Assembly (NCBI GenBank): GCA_033763655.1
Contig: JANRKD010000001.1
Coordinates: forward strand, 128,298 to 192,297
Direction: 5' to 3'
Length of the DNA: 64,000 bases
DNA from: QFOX01 sp033763655
Lineage (GTDB): Bacteria; Pseudomonadota; Alphaproteobacteria; Rickettsiales; UBA3002
Part shown: positions 34,127 to 42,961 of the stretch, one piece after another
Position numbering within the stretch: the first letter of the stretch is position 1
How the letters are laid out: each line of letters starts with the position of its first letter
Made by a program: the position numbers and the translations under genes
The notes under the pieces: model-generated
Told to the model about the DNA's origin: nothing
Database searches by the model: none
Seen by the model: only the letters and a program-made list of their open reading frames with translations

Positions 34127-34339
34127 TTAGTGGATACTGACGGGTGCGAGGTTATGTTTCACCGCGTTATAGAAGGCGCTTTCTTCGGTATCAAACAGCG
34201 CCAGCCGGGTACCATCGGCGGCAAAGACCGCGTAGCTCATCGCCAGCCCGTCGCGCACGGGCTTGATGTAGGCCATGGTTTCAAGGCCAACCATCGCCAT
34301 CATGATGTCTTCGAGTTTACTGGTTTCGAGCTGCTGCAT
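34127..34339 (-). CDS. DUF1150 family protein
   Basis: A 70-residue protein from the ATG at 34339, with GGAG upstream. MAYIKPVRDGLAMSYAVFAADGTRLALFDTEESA and the ending HNLAPVSIH fit DUF1150, a small family almost confined to alphaproteobacteria. Members are soluble, with no known function, and in several genomes lie beside small heat-shock protein genes, which is not the case here. An extended frame to 34459 has no start signal. The lolA stop lies 97 bp upstream. Confidence 0.72.
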   Translation of the reverse strand: MQQLETSKLEDIMMAMVGLETMAYIKPVRDGLAMSYAVFAADGTRLALFDTEESAFYNAVKHNLAPVSIH

Positions 34340-34436
34340 GGTATCTCCGTTAGGAATTCTTTCGTATAGACCTAACATACCCCATCGGCAGCGGTTTGAG
34401 TGTGACAGTTGTGTGAAGTCTGTGCGGGCGGCGCGG

Positions 34437-35174
34437 CTATTTCCGGTTGCGGCGGTCATTCACCCCGCGCGGATCGACGAACACGAAGAGCTTATCGTCG
34501 AGAATTGGGCCAAACTGTGCATTTTCGAGCGTGACGCGGGTTTCGTTCCCCGTCGCATCGACCGCGATGATATTGCGTATCTTCAGTGGTGCGGCTGAAA
34601 ATTCAAGGGTCAGGCTGCCTTCGTCGGGCTTTTTGGCCTGGACGATGGTGGCGGAAATCATGCCCTCTCCCGCCGCCAGCGCCGTAAGGCGGGTGGATGC
34701 GCTGTCGAGCCTGATGGTTTTTTGGGCGAGGAACCCGGCCAGCGTGTCGTCCACCCCGATATAGGTCACCTGATCGAGCCCGGGATCGTAATAAGTCATG
34801 GATTTTCCATCGCTGACCAGCAGGAGCGGCGTCGGCGGGTTATATTGCCAGCGCATTTTACCCGGGCGTTTGAGGAAAAACTTGCCCGTGCCCATGCTGC
34901 CATCCGCCGAAATCTGGCTGAAATTGGCGACGATACTGCTCAGCGTCGAAAGATAGGCCTCGACCTTTGCCACCGCCTCGCGGCGCGCCTCGCCCTCAAG
35001 CTCCTTAAAGGCGACGGTCGGGGCGGTGATTTTTCTGACAGGCACGGGATGTTGCGCAGCATATTTGCCCATATCGGGCTTGTTGGCGGAGCTGAGTGCC
35101 GCCTGCGGCACCGCATGGGCAGTGCCGACGCTCATTACCCATGCCAGCATTACGAAAAAAGGGCGTGTGTTCAT
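34437..35174 (-). CDS. lolA: Outer-membrane lipoprotein carrier protein LolA
   Basis: A 245-residue periplasmic protein that shuttles lipoproteins from the inner-membrane Lol transporter to the outer membrane. A signal peptide covers residues 1-21 (ends GTAHA). VEAYLSTLSSIVANFSQIS and GKFFLKRPGKMRWQYNPPTPLLLVSDG are the family hallmarks, with the hydrophobic cavity strand YYDPGLDQVTYI. An N-terminal spacer of about 45 residues after cleavage is longer than in enterobacteria. FtsK lies upstream on the same strand, with a small orphan gene between. Confidence 0.9.
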   Translation of the reverse strand: MNTRPFFVMLAWVMSVGTAHAVPQAALSSANKPDMGKYAAQHPVPVRKITAPTVAFKELEGEARREAVAKVEAYLSTLSSIVANFSQISADGSMGTGKFFLKRPGKMRWQYNPPTPLLLVSDGKSMTYYDPGLDQVTYIGVDDTLAGFLAQKTIRLDSASTRLTALAAGEGMISATIVQAKKPDEGSLTLEFSAAPLKIRNIIAVDATGNETRVTLENAQFGPILDDKLFVFVDPRGVNDRRNRK

Positions 35175-35242
35175 CGCTGTGTGCTAGCGTATCGCAGCGC
35201 TTTCAGCAAGCGGCGTGAACAGGGTGGCGCGCCGCAAATCGG

Positions 35243-35806
35243 CTACCTTGTGGCGACGAGGGCAGCATCAACATCATTGGTAAGAAATCCAACCTGCGCC
35301 CCGGCGACGGCGACCCCATGGGAGGCTGGGGTGGGGGTGGCAGCATCCGCGCGGGCATCCGCCCCCTCCGCAACCCCGGCAACAAGGTTTGCCACATAGT
35401 ATTTTTTCGCCACTCTCGGGTTGCATTCCTTCAACTGCACCTGCTGCGCTTCACTGAGAAGCACGCCGCGCCAATTATCAATAGAGTGCAACACATCAAG
35501 TTTCGTGAATGCCCCCTGTTCACGAAGGTCGATGGTGGCAAACTCCGGATTATCCTTCCGCCAGCGATTGAACCCTCCCGGCACCACCTGAAGCAATTGC
35601 ATGGCCTGCGTATCGGTGAATTTTACCCCGCGTAAATCACATTCCCCCAAACGCCAGTAGGAAGTGAAATCCGTGACTCCTGAAAAATCCGGCACCAGCT
35701 CGGGATACGCGCGCCGCGTTCCATTAAACGAAGCAACGTCGCCATCACGCGCATGGCGCAGCAGCTTTTTCGCTGGGTTCTCTGTAAAACGCTCCCAAAG
35801 ACTCAT
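35243..35806 (-). CDS. Hypothetical protein
   Basis: A 187-residue protein with an intact frame and CAGGAAAA just before its ATG. The start MSLWERFTENPAKKLLRHARDGDV is amphipathic and basic. The middle contains LGECDLRGVKFTDTQAMQLLQVV, suggesting a short leucine-rich or pentapeptide-like turn. The C-terminus is Ala/Thr-rich and probably disordered. No signal peptide or membrane helix is seen. It lies between lolA and ftsK but is not tightly coupled to either. Not recognised. Confidence 0.6.
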   Translation of the reverse strand: MSLWERFTENPAKKLLRHARDGDVASFNGTRRAYPELVPDFSGVTDFTSYWRLGECDLRGVKFTDTQAMQLLQVVPGGFNRWRKDNPEFATIDLREQGAFTKLDVLHSIDNWRGVLLSEAQQVQLKECNPRVAKKYYVANLVAGVAEGADARADAATPTPASHGVAVAGAQVGFLTNDVDAALVATR

Positions 35807-35942
35807 TGTTTTTCCTGTCGTAGTCGGCGTGTGAAAGCCTCACCTTAGGCCGGAAATACTAAGATTTTATGAAGGAGCCATGACAATCCGATGACAATTG
35901 TTCCCCGCCGCCGCGAAACGCCCGGTGAGACGCCGTTGCAGC

Positions 35943-38243
35943 CTATTCGCGCACCAGCACTTCGCGCTTGCCGACATGGTTGGCGGGGCCGACGATGCCC
36001 TCCTGCTCCAGCTTTTCGATAATCCGCGCGGCGCGGTTATAACCGATTTTGAGGCGGCGCTGGACATAGCTGGTGGAACCCTTGTTATCGCGGATGACAA
36101 ACTCCTTCGCCTGCTCGTAGAGCGCGCGGTCGACATCGGATTCATCCTCGTCGAACAGCGCGCCGCTGCCGTCGCCCTCTGCCTCGGGGTCGTAGGTGAC
36201 GGCGTTGTCATATACCGGCGACCCCTGCGTGCGCAGATAGGTGACGATTTCCTCGACCTCTTTATCCGAAATAAACGGCCCATGCACACGGGTGATACGC
36301 CCGCCGCCCGCCATGTAGAGCATGTCACCCTGCCCGAGCAACTGCTCGGCACCCTGCTCGCCCAGAATGGTGCGGCTGTCGATTTTGCTGGTCACCTGGA
36401 AGGAAATGCGCGTCGGGAAGTTGGCTTTGATGACGCCGGTAATCACATCGACGCTCGGGCGTTGCGTCGCCATGATGATGTGGATGCCCGCCGCCCGCGC
36501 CATTTGCGCCAACCGCTGGATGGAACCTTCAATCTCCTTACCCGCCACCAGCATCAGATCGGCCATCTCATCGACAATCACGACAATAAACGGTAGCGCG
36601 CTCATATCGAGTGGCTGCTTCTCCATAATCGGCTTGCCGGTTTCGGCATCAAAGCCGGTCTGCACGCTGCGCGTCAGCTCCTCGCCTTTCTTTTTGGCCT
36701 CCTCCAGCCGCTTGTTGTAGTTGTCGATATTGCGCACGCCAAGCGCGCTCATCAGGCGGTAGCGGTTTTCCATTTCCTTCACCGCCCATTTAAGCGCGAC
36801 CACCGCCTTGCCCGGCTCCGTCACCACCGGTGCCAGCAGATGGGGAATATTATCGTAGACCGAAAGTTCGAGCATTTTCGGGTCAATCATGATGAATTTG
36901 CACTGCTCGGGCGTGTGGTGGTAGATCAGCGACATAATCATGGTGTTGATGGCCACCGATTTGCCCGAGCCGGTCGTCCCCGCCACCAACACATGCGGCA
37001 TTTTCGCGAGATCAGCGATAATCGGCTCGCCCGAAATATCCTTGCCCAGCACCAGCGGCAATTTCGCCTCGGTGCTCTTGTAGGCCGAATCTTCGCACAG
37101 ATCGCGCATATAGACAGTTTCGCGGTGGGCGTTGGGCAACTCGACGCCCAGCGCCGAGCGTCCGGTAATCACGGAGATGCGCGCCGAAATCGCACTCATC
37201 GAGCGCGCGACATCGTCGCTCAGGCCAATCACGCGCGAGGATTTCACGCCTGCCGCCGGTTCGAATTCATAGAGCGTGACCACCGGGCCGGGCCGCACGC
37301 GGGTAATTTCACCCTTGACGCCGTAATCGGCCAGCACCGATTCGAGCAGGCGCGCATTCTGCTCCAGCGCCGCTTCACTCAGTTGCTTGACGCTTCTGCT
37401 GGGCACTTTCTGCATCATGGCGAGCGAGGGCATGGTGTAGGCACCTTTGCGCGCCCGCAAATCGAGCGCGCTCTGCTCGGTGGTTTTCTTGACTTTTTTT
37501 GCCTCGACGCGCTTTTTGGGTTTCGATTCAAGCCGTGGGCCGTCGCGCGCCTCATCGTCGTCGGGCGCGTCGTCATTCGCCTCATCGTCCCCGTCTGTGT
37601 CATCATCCACCACCACCGCGCGGGGGCGGCGCAGCAGCGCCACCATGTGGCGCGTGGCATCGGCCAGATGCACGCCGGTGACGCGCATAACGTACCCAAT
37701 CGCCACCCATTCGGCGAACTTCAGGCCGAGCGCGACCGGCAGGGTCGCAAGGAACACCAGCCCCATCAGCGCCGCCAACCCCCACAGGCCCAGCAGCGGC
37801 AGGAGCTTGAACGCCACCAGAATGCCCATCGCGCCGCCCGCCTGATGCATCCACGGCGCCTGCGTGCCGGCCGCCAGCAACGCCAGCAGGGTCGCGCCGC
37901 TGAGAACCGCCAGCAGCAGGCACACCACACGCACGCTGATATGCAGCCGGTCATCCTTCAGCACCAGCCGCCACGCCCAGCCGAAGGCGGAGAAAACCAG
38001 CAGCACACTCATCCAGCCCAGGGTCTGCCTGAGCATATCGGCCAGGTTCGCGCCAAAAACCCCGAGCAGGTTGCGTGGCGGCGTGGCGCTCAAATGGTTC
38101 AGCGAAGGGTCGGCAGGGTGATAGGTGGCAAGCGTCGCCAGCAGCAGCAGCCCGAGTGCGGCAAGCCCGGCCGCAAACATCGCCCCGGCATGACGCCGGA
38201 TCAGGGGCGGCACCCCAAGGGTTGGAACCAGTCGCGCCAGCAT
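35943..38243 (-). CDS. ftsK: DNA translocase FtsK
   Basis: A 766-residue septal DNA pump that moves chromosome ends during division and activates dimer resolution. About four N-terminal membrane helices (residues 20-175) are followed by an acidic linker with DDDTDGDDEANDD. The alpha/beta motor has Walker A GTTGSGKSVAIN near residue 420, Walker B FIVVIVDEMADLM, and a C-terminal winged-helix gamma domain ending in GPANHVGKREVLV. The ATG at 38243 has GGAAG upstream. Length is close to the usual alphaproteobacterial form. Confidence 0.95.
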   Translation of the reverse strand: MLARLVPTLGVPPLIRRHAGAMFAAGLAALGLLLLATLATYHPADPSLNHLSATPPRNLLGVFGANLADMLRQTLGWMSVLLVFSAFGWAWRLVLKDDRLHISVRVVCLLLAVLSGATLLALLAAGTQAPWMHQAGGAMGILVAFKLLPLLGLWGLAALMGLVFLATLPVALGLKFAEWVAIGYVMRVTGVHLADATRHMVALLRRPRAVVVDDDTDGDDEANDDAPDDDEARDGPRLESKPKKRVEAKKVKKTTEQSALDLRARKGAYTMPSLAMMQKVPSRSVKQLSEAALEQNARLLESVLADYGVKGEITRVRPGPVVTLYEFEPAAGVKSSRVIGLSDDVARSMSAISARISVITGRSALGVELPNAHRETVYMRDLCEDSAYKSTEAKLPLVLGKDISGEPIIADLAKMPHVLVAGTTGSGKSVAINTMIMSLIYHHTPEQCKFIMIDPKMLELSVYDNIPHLLAPVVTEPGKAVVALKWAVKEMENRYRLMSALGVRNIDNYNKRLEEAKKKGEELTRSVQTGFDAETGKPIMEKQPLDMSALPFIVVIVDEMADLMLVAGKEIEGSIQRLAQMARAAGIHIIMATQRPSVDVITGVIKANFPTRISFQVTSKIDSRTILGEQGAEQLLGQGDMLYMAGGGRITRVHGPFISDKEVEEIVTYLRTQGSPVYDNAVTYDPEAEGDGSGALFDEDESDVDRALYEQAKEFVIRDNKGSTSYVQRRLKIGYNRAARIIEKLEQEGIVGPANHVGKREVLVRE

Positions 38244-38288
38244 GTCGTTCGCTTCCTTATCTTTTTATCTCTTTTTGTCGGCCCGCCC

Positions 38289-38297
38289 TGTGGATAA
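38289..38297 (-). promoter_or_regulatory. Single DnaA box in the ftsK-dnaX gap
   Basis: TGTGGATAA, the reverse complement of the consensus DnaA box TTATCCACA, lies 46 bp upstream of the ftsK start. It is a single copy without a cluster or AT-rich unwinding region, so it is not an origin. It could let DnaA influence transcription. Confidence 0.4.
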
Positions 38298-38511
38298 GCG
38301 CAGCCGTAATCCGCGCGTCACTGTAGCAGAGCACGCGCCGAGGAACAAGCCCACGCCACGAAAATCCGCCGGATAAATCCCCTTGCCTGCCCGGTGTATC
38401 TATGCGAACACTATGCGCGGCTGGCGGCGGGCGATTGCGTTTGAAAACCCGGCCAGGGCCGAGAGGCAGCAACCGTATCGAAGTTGCATCGGGTCGTCCG
38501 CCAGCCACCTT

Positions 38512-38663
38512 GCCCTCACCCGAAATTCCTCAAGGGGAATTTCGACCTCTCCCAAAGGAGAGGTTGCGCCCAGCCTGTCTGTTTGCGTTCCATAAATGCC
38601 GCTGGAAACCTCTCCCTTGGGAGAGGTCTGAATTTTCACTTGGAGAAAATTCAGGGTGAGGGC
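38512..38663. repeat. Inverted pair of palindromic repeats (REPIN-like)
   Basis: Two units face away from each other. Each has GGGTGAGGGC (or its complement) on the outside, a variable perfect hairpin next (GAAATTCC and CTGAATTTTC arms), and an ACCTCTCC/GGAGAGGT hairpin inside. The inner hairpins lie at 38545-38564 and 38608-38627, separated by 43 bp of unique sequence. The same unit layout flanks the DUF559 gene near 52.2-52.6 kb and is found within dnaX. No coding frame is needed to explain it. Confidence 0.85.
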
Positions 38664-38729
38664 CAAAATCTCTGGATAATCCGCACTCAGCCCTCGACTA
38701 ACCTATTCCCCCGCACTATCCTGCTCCCT

Positions 38730-40520
38730 ATGTACCGCGTCCTCGCCCGTAAATACCGCCCGCAGACCTTCGCCGACCTCATCGGTCAGGAAGTGCTGGT
38801 GCGCACCCTCACCAACGCCTTTGCCAGCGGACGGATTGCGCATGCCTTTATCCTCACCGGCATTCGCGGCATCGGTAAAACCACCACGGCACGCATCATC
38901 GCCCGTGGCCTCAACTGCATCGGTGCGGATGGGCTGGGCGAAGCCACCACCACGCCCTGCGGGGTCTGCGCCAACTGCGTGGCGATTGCCGAAGACCGCC
39001 ATGTCGACGTCATCGAGATGGATGCGGCGAGCACCGGCAGCGTCGAAAACATGCGCGACCTGATCGATTCGGTGCAATACGCGCCCGTTTCGGCGCGCTA
39101 CAAAGTCTATATCCTCGATGAGGTGCATATGCTGAGCAAGGCCGCGTTCAACGCGCTGCTCAAAACGCTTGAGGAACCACCGCCGCATGTGACCTTCATT
39201 TTTGCGACGACCGAACTGCGCAAAATTCCCGTCACTATTGTTTCGCGCTGCCAGAAGTTTGATTTGAAGCGCGTCGAGATGGATGAACTGTCGCAGCATC
39301 TCATTACCGTCGCGGGCAAGGAATCTATCGCCCTGCCTGCAGATTGTGCGACACTGATTGCCGCCGCTGCCGAAGGCTCGGTGCGTGATTCGCTGTCGCT
39401 CCTCGATCAGGCCATCGCCATGCATACGGATGCGGCAGGCAACGTCACCATCACGAGTGAATCGGTGCGCGACATGCTCGGCTTGGCCGATAAATCGCAG
39501 AGCTTTACCCTGCTGAAGCTCCTGTTTTCCGGCAACACCGCCGAGGCACTTGCCGCCGCGCAATCTCTGCATACACAAGGCGCCGACCCGGCAATGCTGC
39601 TCTCCGATCTGCTCGACATCACCCATTACCTCACCCGCATTGTGGTCGCACCCGCGCTGGTCGATAACCTGCATTACTCGCCCGCCGAGCAGGCTCTCGC
39701 CAAGGAAATGGCCGCCGCGCTCACCGTGCCCGCCCTCACTCGTGCCTGGCAAATTCTGACCAAAGGCGTCGAGGAAATGCGCCATGCCGACTACACCGCC
39801 GCCATTCTTGAAATGATTCTCGTCCGTCTGGGGTATGCCAGCCAGTTACCCACTCCAGCAGAGCTGGTGCGCACCCTCAGCCAGCAGCCTGCACAGCGTA
39901 ATTTCGGCGAGGGTGCATCACCCGTCACGACTCGCCAAATGCACGCCAGCACCTCCGCACACGTCGCCTCGCCCCTTGCAGGAGAGGCAATGAGGCTTAA
40001 CGAGCGTAGCGCGTTTAGCCGCAGTGGTGAGGGGGTCGCAACGATGGCATTCCATCAGCCAAGCCCCTTCACCCAACCCTCTCCCGCGAGGGGCGAGGGC
40101 TTACCTGTGGCCACCGCAACCGCCCAAAAAATTGAACCTGCGGTGCTCGCCGAGCCGCAGAGCTTCCTTGATATCGTGCAGCTGTTCGAGCAAAAGCGCG
40201 AAGCCATTCTCGCCACCCATCTCATCAACGACATGCGGCTGGTGACGTTTGAGCAAGGCCGCATCGAGGTGATTCCTGTCGCACACATGAATGCCGATGT
40301 GCCTGCACGCATCAACCGTCGCCTGAACGAATGGACAGGCGCGCGCTGGAACCTGACCTACGTCAACGACGCAGAGGGCGAGCCGACCATTCGTGAGCAA
40401 CGCGCCCGTGCCGCCGCAAAAGCTCGCGACTATGCCGTCGCCCACCCGAAAGTGCAGGCCGCGCTTGCGGCTTTCCCCGACGCGACGGTGCTGGATTTTA
40501 TCGCCGATGCCGCACCATAA
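38730..40520 (+). CDS. dnaX: DNA polymerase III subunit gamma/tau
   Basis: Clamp-loader ATPase of 596 residues. YRVLARKYRPQTFADLIGQ opens domain I, GIRGIGKTTTARII is the P-loop, cysteines in CGVCANC bind zinc, and LDEVHMLSKAAFNALLKTLE is the Walker B region. Domain III ends near residue 390. A C-terminal tau-type domain resumes near residue 470. Between them, about 45 residues (roughly 413-457) are encoded by a palindromic repeat insert that keeps the frame (SPLAGEAMRLNERSAFSRSG). The ATG at 38730 is chosen over an upstream frame through the repeats. It begins the dnaX-ybaB-recR cluster. Confidence 0.94.
   Translation: MYRVLARKYRPQTFADLIGQEVLVRTLTNAFASGRIAHAFILTGIRGIGKTTTARIIARGLNCIGADGLGEATTTPCGVCANCVAIAEDRHVDVIEMDAASTGSVENMRDLIDSVQYAPVSARYKVYILDEVHMLSKAAFNALLKTLEEPPPHVTFIFATTELRKIPVTIVSRCQKFDLKRVEMDELSQHLITVAGKESIALPADCATLIAAAAEGSVRDSLSLLDQAIAMHTDAAGNVTITSESVRDMLGLADKSQSFTLLKLLFSGNTAEALAAAQSLHTQGADPAMLLSDLLDITHYLTRIVVAPALVDNLHYSPAEQALAKEMAAALTVPALTRAWQILTKGVEEMRHADYTAAILEMILVRLGYASQLPTPAELVRTLSQQPAQRNFGEGASPVTTRQMHASTSAHVASPLAGEAMRLNERSAFSRSGEGVATMAFHQPSPFTQPSPARGEGLPVATATAQKIEPAVLAEPQSFLDIVQLFEQKREAILATHLINDMRLVTFEQGRIEVIPVAHMNADVPARINRRLNEWTGARWNLTYVNDAEGEPTIREQRARAAAKARDYAVAHPKVQAALAAFPDATVLDFIADAAP
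39967..40100 (+). repeat. Palindromic repeat pair inserted in frame inside dnaX
   Basis: The left unit has a CCTCGCC/GGAGAGG hairpin (39967-39987), a variable hairpin with GGCTTAACG and CGTTTAGCC arms, then GGTGAGGGGG. The right unit is the inverted form: CCCTTCACCC, then a CCCTCTCCC/GGGGCGAGGG hairpin ending near 40100. This is the same layout as the cassette around the DUF559 gene, but with a 28-bp spacer instead of a gene. It contributes about 45 codons without a stop or frame change. Confidence 0.8.
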
Positions 40521-40578
40521 ATCGTGTGGCGTGCGCATAAAAACCGCACGCAGCACCCCACCACCCGCAGGAGATTCT

Positions 40579-40899
40579 ATGAACATCCAGAAAATGATGA
40601 AACAAGCGCAGCAGATGCAGGCCAAACTGGGCAGCATGCAAGCCGAGATGGAGCAGCGCGAATTCGAAGGTGCAAGCGGCGGCGGCGCAGTGAAAATCAC
40701 CCTCACCGGCAAAGGGGCGATGACCCGGATTACGCTGGAGCCAACCCTGCTCAACGCCGAGGAAAAAGAGATGCTCGAAGACCTGATCCAACTCGCCCAC
40801 CGCGACGCGAAAGCCAAGGCCGATGCCGCGTTGGCCGATGCCATGGGCGCGCTGACCGGCGGCCTCAATCTACCGGCGGGCATGAAACTGCCGTTCTAG
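40579..40899 (+). CDS. ybaB: YbaB/EbfC nucleoid-associated protein
   Basis: A 106-residue DNA-binding protein. NIQKMMKQAQQMQAKLGSMQAEMEQREFEG is the family's helical start, and the central MTRITLEPTLLNAEEKEMLEDLI strand/helix completes the fold. It binds DNA as a dimer and influences nucleoid structure. CAGGAGA lies just before the ATG; the longer upstream frame overlaps dnaX and is not used. The dnaX-ybaB-recR order is conserved across bacteria and usually transcribed as one unit. Confidence 0.92.
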   Translation: MNIQKMMKQAQQMQAKLGSMQAEMEQREFEGASGGGAVKITLTGKGAMTRITLEPTLLNAEEKEMLEDLIQLAHRDAKAKADAALADAMGALTGGLNLPAGMKLPF

Positions 40900-40964
40900 C
40901 TTCCGACTATGGCGGGCTGGTTCGCGCTCGCCTTGCGCCCCTCTCACCCTGTACCACGCACCGC

Positions 40965-41600
40965 ATGAGCACTTCCTCTTCCATCGATACACTGATTGCC
41001 GAACTGGCCAAACTACCTGGCGTCGGGCCGCGTTCGGCACGAAGGCTGGCGCTGAACTTGCTGCGCCAGCGCGAACAGCGGATTCCGGCGCTGATTCAGG
41101 CACTCGGTGCGGCGCTCGCACAGGTGCGCACCTGCAGCACCTGCGGCGCGCTCGACGAACACGACCCCTGCCGCATCTGCACCGACGACCGCCGCGACAA
41201 CGGCAGCATCCTCATCGTCGAGGACGTGGCAGATGTCTGGGCGATGGAGCGTTCGCGCGCGTTCTCGGGCCGTTACCATGTACTCGGCGGCACCTTGTCG
41301 GCGATGGATGGGCGCGGGCCGGAAGCCCTGCGTATCGAGCCGCTGCTGGCACGGGTTGCCACAGGGGAATGCCGCGAAATTATCCTCGCGCTATCCGCAA
41401 CCGTGGCCGGGCAAACCACTGCGCATTACGTTGCGGAGCGGCTGAACGCTCTTTCTCTTCCCGCAGAAACTGACGCATTGAAAGCGGCGGCAGGCATCAC
41501 CATCACCCGCCTTGCTCAAGGCATCCCCATGGGCGGCGAGCTCGATTACATGGATGACGGCACGCTCGGCGCGGCGCTGAGCGCACGCGTGGCGTATTAG
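40965..41600 (+). CDS. recR: Recombination mediator protein RecR
   Basis: A 211-residue protein that helps RecO/RecF load RecA at gaps. LIAELAKLPGVGPRSARRLAL is the helix-hairpin-helix segment. CSTCGALDEHDPCRIC is the four-cysteine zinc finger (near residues 58-73). ILIVEDVADVWAMERS begins the Toprim domain, and the C-terminus has the conserved GGELDYMDDGTLGAAL. The ATG at 40965 gives the normal length. The last 4 bp overlap the convergent rmuC stop. Confidence 0.94.
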   Translation: MSTSSSIDTLIAELAKLPGVGPRSARRLALNLLRQREQRIPALIQALGAALAQVRTCSTCGALDEHDPCRICTDDRRDNGSILIVEDVADVWAMERSRAFSGRYHVLGGTLSAMDGRGPEALRIEPLLARVATGECREIILALSATVAGQTTAHYVAERLNALSLPAETDALKAAAGITITRLAQGIPMGGELDYMDDGTLGAALSARVAY

Positions 41601-42895
41601 GCCGCGTCTTCTTTGGGTAATTGCAGCAGCTCGACCACTTCTTCGGCCTCACCCGCCACCACATCGTCCTCACGGTGGATGCTGTAGCGCGGCAGGTTGC
41701 CCGCGAGCTGCTTGTTTTTCGCCGGGCGTACGCCCTTGGCAGCGAGGCGTTTCAAGCGCGCCATCACCCCTTTATTGAGCGAGGCGGCGAACTTGTCGTA
41801 GGCGGTGGCACTGCCGCGAATCCCTTTCATCACATCCTCGGCATAGCCCAGCGCGGTGATGAGATCGGCCATCAGCTCGCTGGTCAGCTCGACAATCGCG
41901 TGGTGCGCATCGACCTGTTTCGCCTCGCGCACCAACGCCCGCGCGGTCAGGAAAATGCCCGAAAGCGTGACCGGCCCGGCCAGCACAATATCGTGCGTGC
42001 GCAGGTAATCCATCAGGTTCGGGTCTTTCTGCATCAGGCGCGTGACCACCTCGTCGTTGGGGATAAACATCACCAGCGTCGTGCGCGTGATAGCTTCCCC
42101 GTTGCGGTTTTTCAGCTTGCGCAGGCTATCCTGATAGGCCTTGCCGCTCAGGGCTTTGGCATGGGCGCGCATGGTCGCCTGAATCTCCTTAAACGCGGCA
42201 TCGAACGCGGGCGTGCCTTCGGCGCGAAACAGCGCAAAAATATGCTGGCTGGCTTTGGAATCGACAATAATCGCATGCTGGTGCGGCAGGTAGATGACAC
42301 AATCGGGACGCAAGCTGCCTTCCTCCGCCGCGAGATGCACCTGCAACTCATAATCCAGCCCTTGCGTGAAGCCATGCTGCTGCAAAATATTGCCCATCAC
42401 GATTTCACCTTCGGCGCCGGCGCCAATCGGGTTCTGCATCGCCCGCACGAGGGTCGCCAATTGGGTTTTCGAGTCGTTCATTTGCCCTTGCACCGCACCA
42501 AGCGTCGTCGCCAGCTCCTGCTGCTTGAGCAGCAGCTCATCGCGCGCGGTTTTGGTGAATTGCTCGAACTGTTTGTGCGTTTCCTCGCGGGCACGCACAT
42601 GGTCGGCCATCAGTTTATTGGAAAGCTGGTTGCCGGTTTCGAGTGCTGCTGCCTTGGCATATTGCTCGAACTGCGTTTTAAGCAGTTCGAAATCCTTGAG
42701 GCGCAGCTCCATCCCTTCAAGTTTCTGGTTCGCCAGCGCCTCGTTCTTTTCGGCAGCGGTGAGTTGGTCGCGCAGGGCGTCGTGCGCGTCACGTACCGCG
42801 CGCAACTGCCCTTCGATAGAAACTTTGCTGCGCCACAAGGCCACCGCCGCGACACCCAGCGCTGCGCATACCCCCACCAAAACCGCGTCCAGCAT
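41597..42895 (-). CDS. rmuC: DNA recombination protein RmuC
   Basis: A 432-residue protein with an N-terminal membrane anchor (LVGVCAALGVAAVALW), a coiled coil from about residues 28-140, and a PD-(D/E)XK-like nuclease domain (GAGAEGEIVMGNILQQHGF, PDCVIYLP, IIVDSKAS). RmuC proteins limit inversions at short repeats. The ATG at 42895 sits 6 bases after GGGAG; a GTG one codon earlier is possible. It is divergent from glmU with a 66-bp gap. Its presence next to recR is a common arrangement. Confidence 0.9.
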   Translation of the reverse strand: MLDAVLVGVCAALGVAAVALWRSKVSIEGQLRAVRDAHDALRDQLTAAEKNEALANQKLEGMELRLKDFELLKTQFEQYAKAAALETGNQLSNKLMADHVRAREETHKQFEQFTKTARDELLLKQQELATTLGAVQGQMNDSKTQLATLVRAMQNPIGAGAEGEIVMGNILQQHGFTQGLDYELQVHLAAEEGSLRPDCVIYLPHQHAIIVDSKASQHIFALFRAEGTPAFDAAFKEIQATMRAHAKALSGKAYQDSLRKLKNRNGEAITRTTLVMFIPNDEVVTRLMQKDPNLMDYLRTHDIVLAGPVTLSGIFLTARALVREAKQVDAHHAIVELTSELMADLITALGYAEDVMKGIRGSATAYDKFAASLNKGVMARLKRLAAKGVRPAKNKQLAGNLPRYSIHREDDVVAGEAEEVVELLQLPKEDAA

Positions 42896-42961
42896 CACGC
42901 TCTCCCTTGACTATCCGATGCGACCGTAGCACCATCGGCGCGAAATTTCACGAGGTTTTCC

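Noticed and set aside
38289..38663. Replication origin between ftsK and dnaX
   Set aside because: Only one DnaA box and no AT-rich unwinding region; the palindromes belong to a dispersed repeat family.
38512..38663. CRISPR array or rho-independent terminator
   Set aside because: No regularly spaced direct repeats, and the hairpins are not followed by T-runs; the same units recur at other sites.
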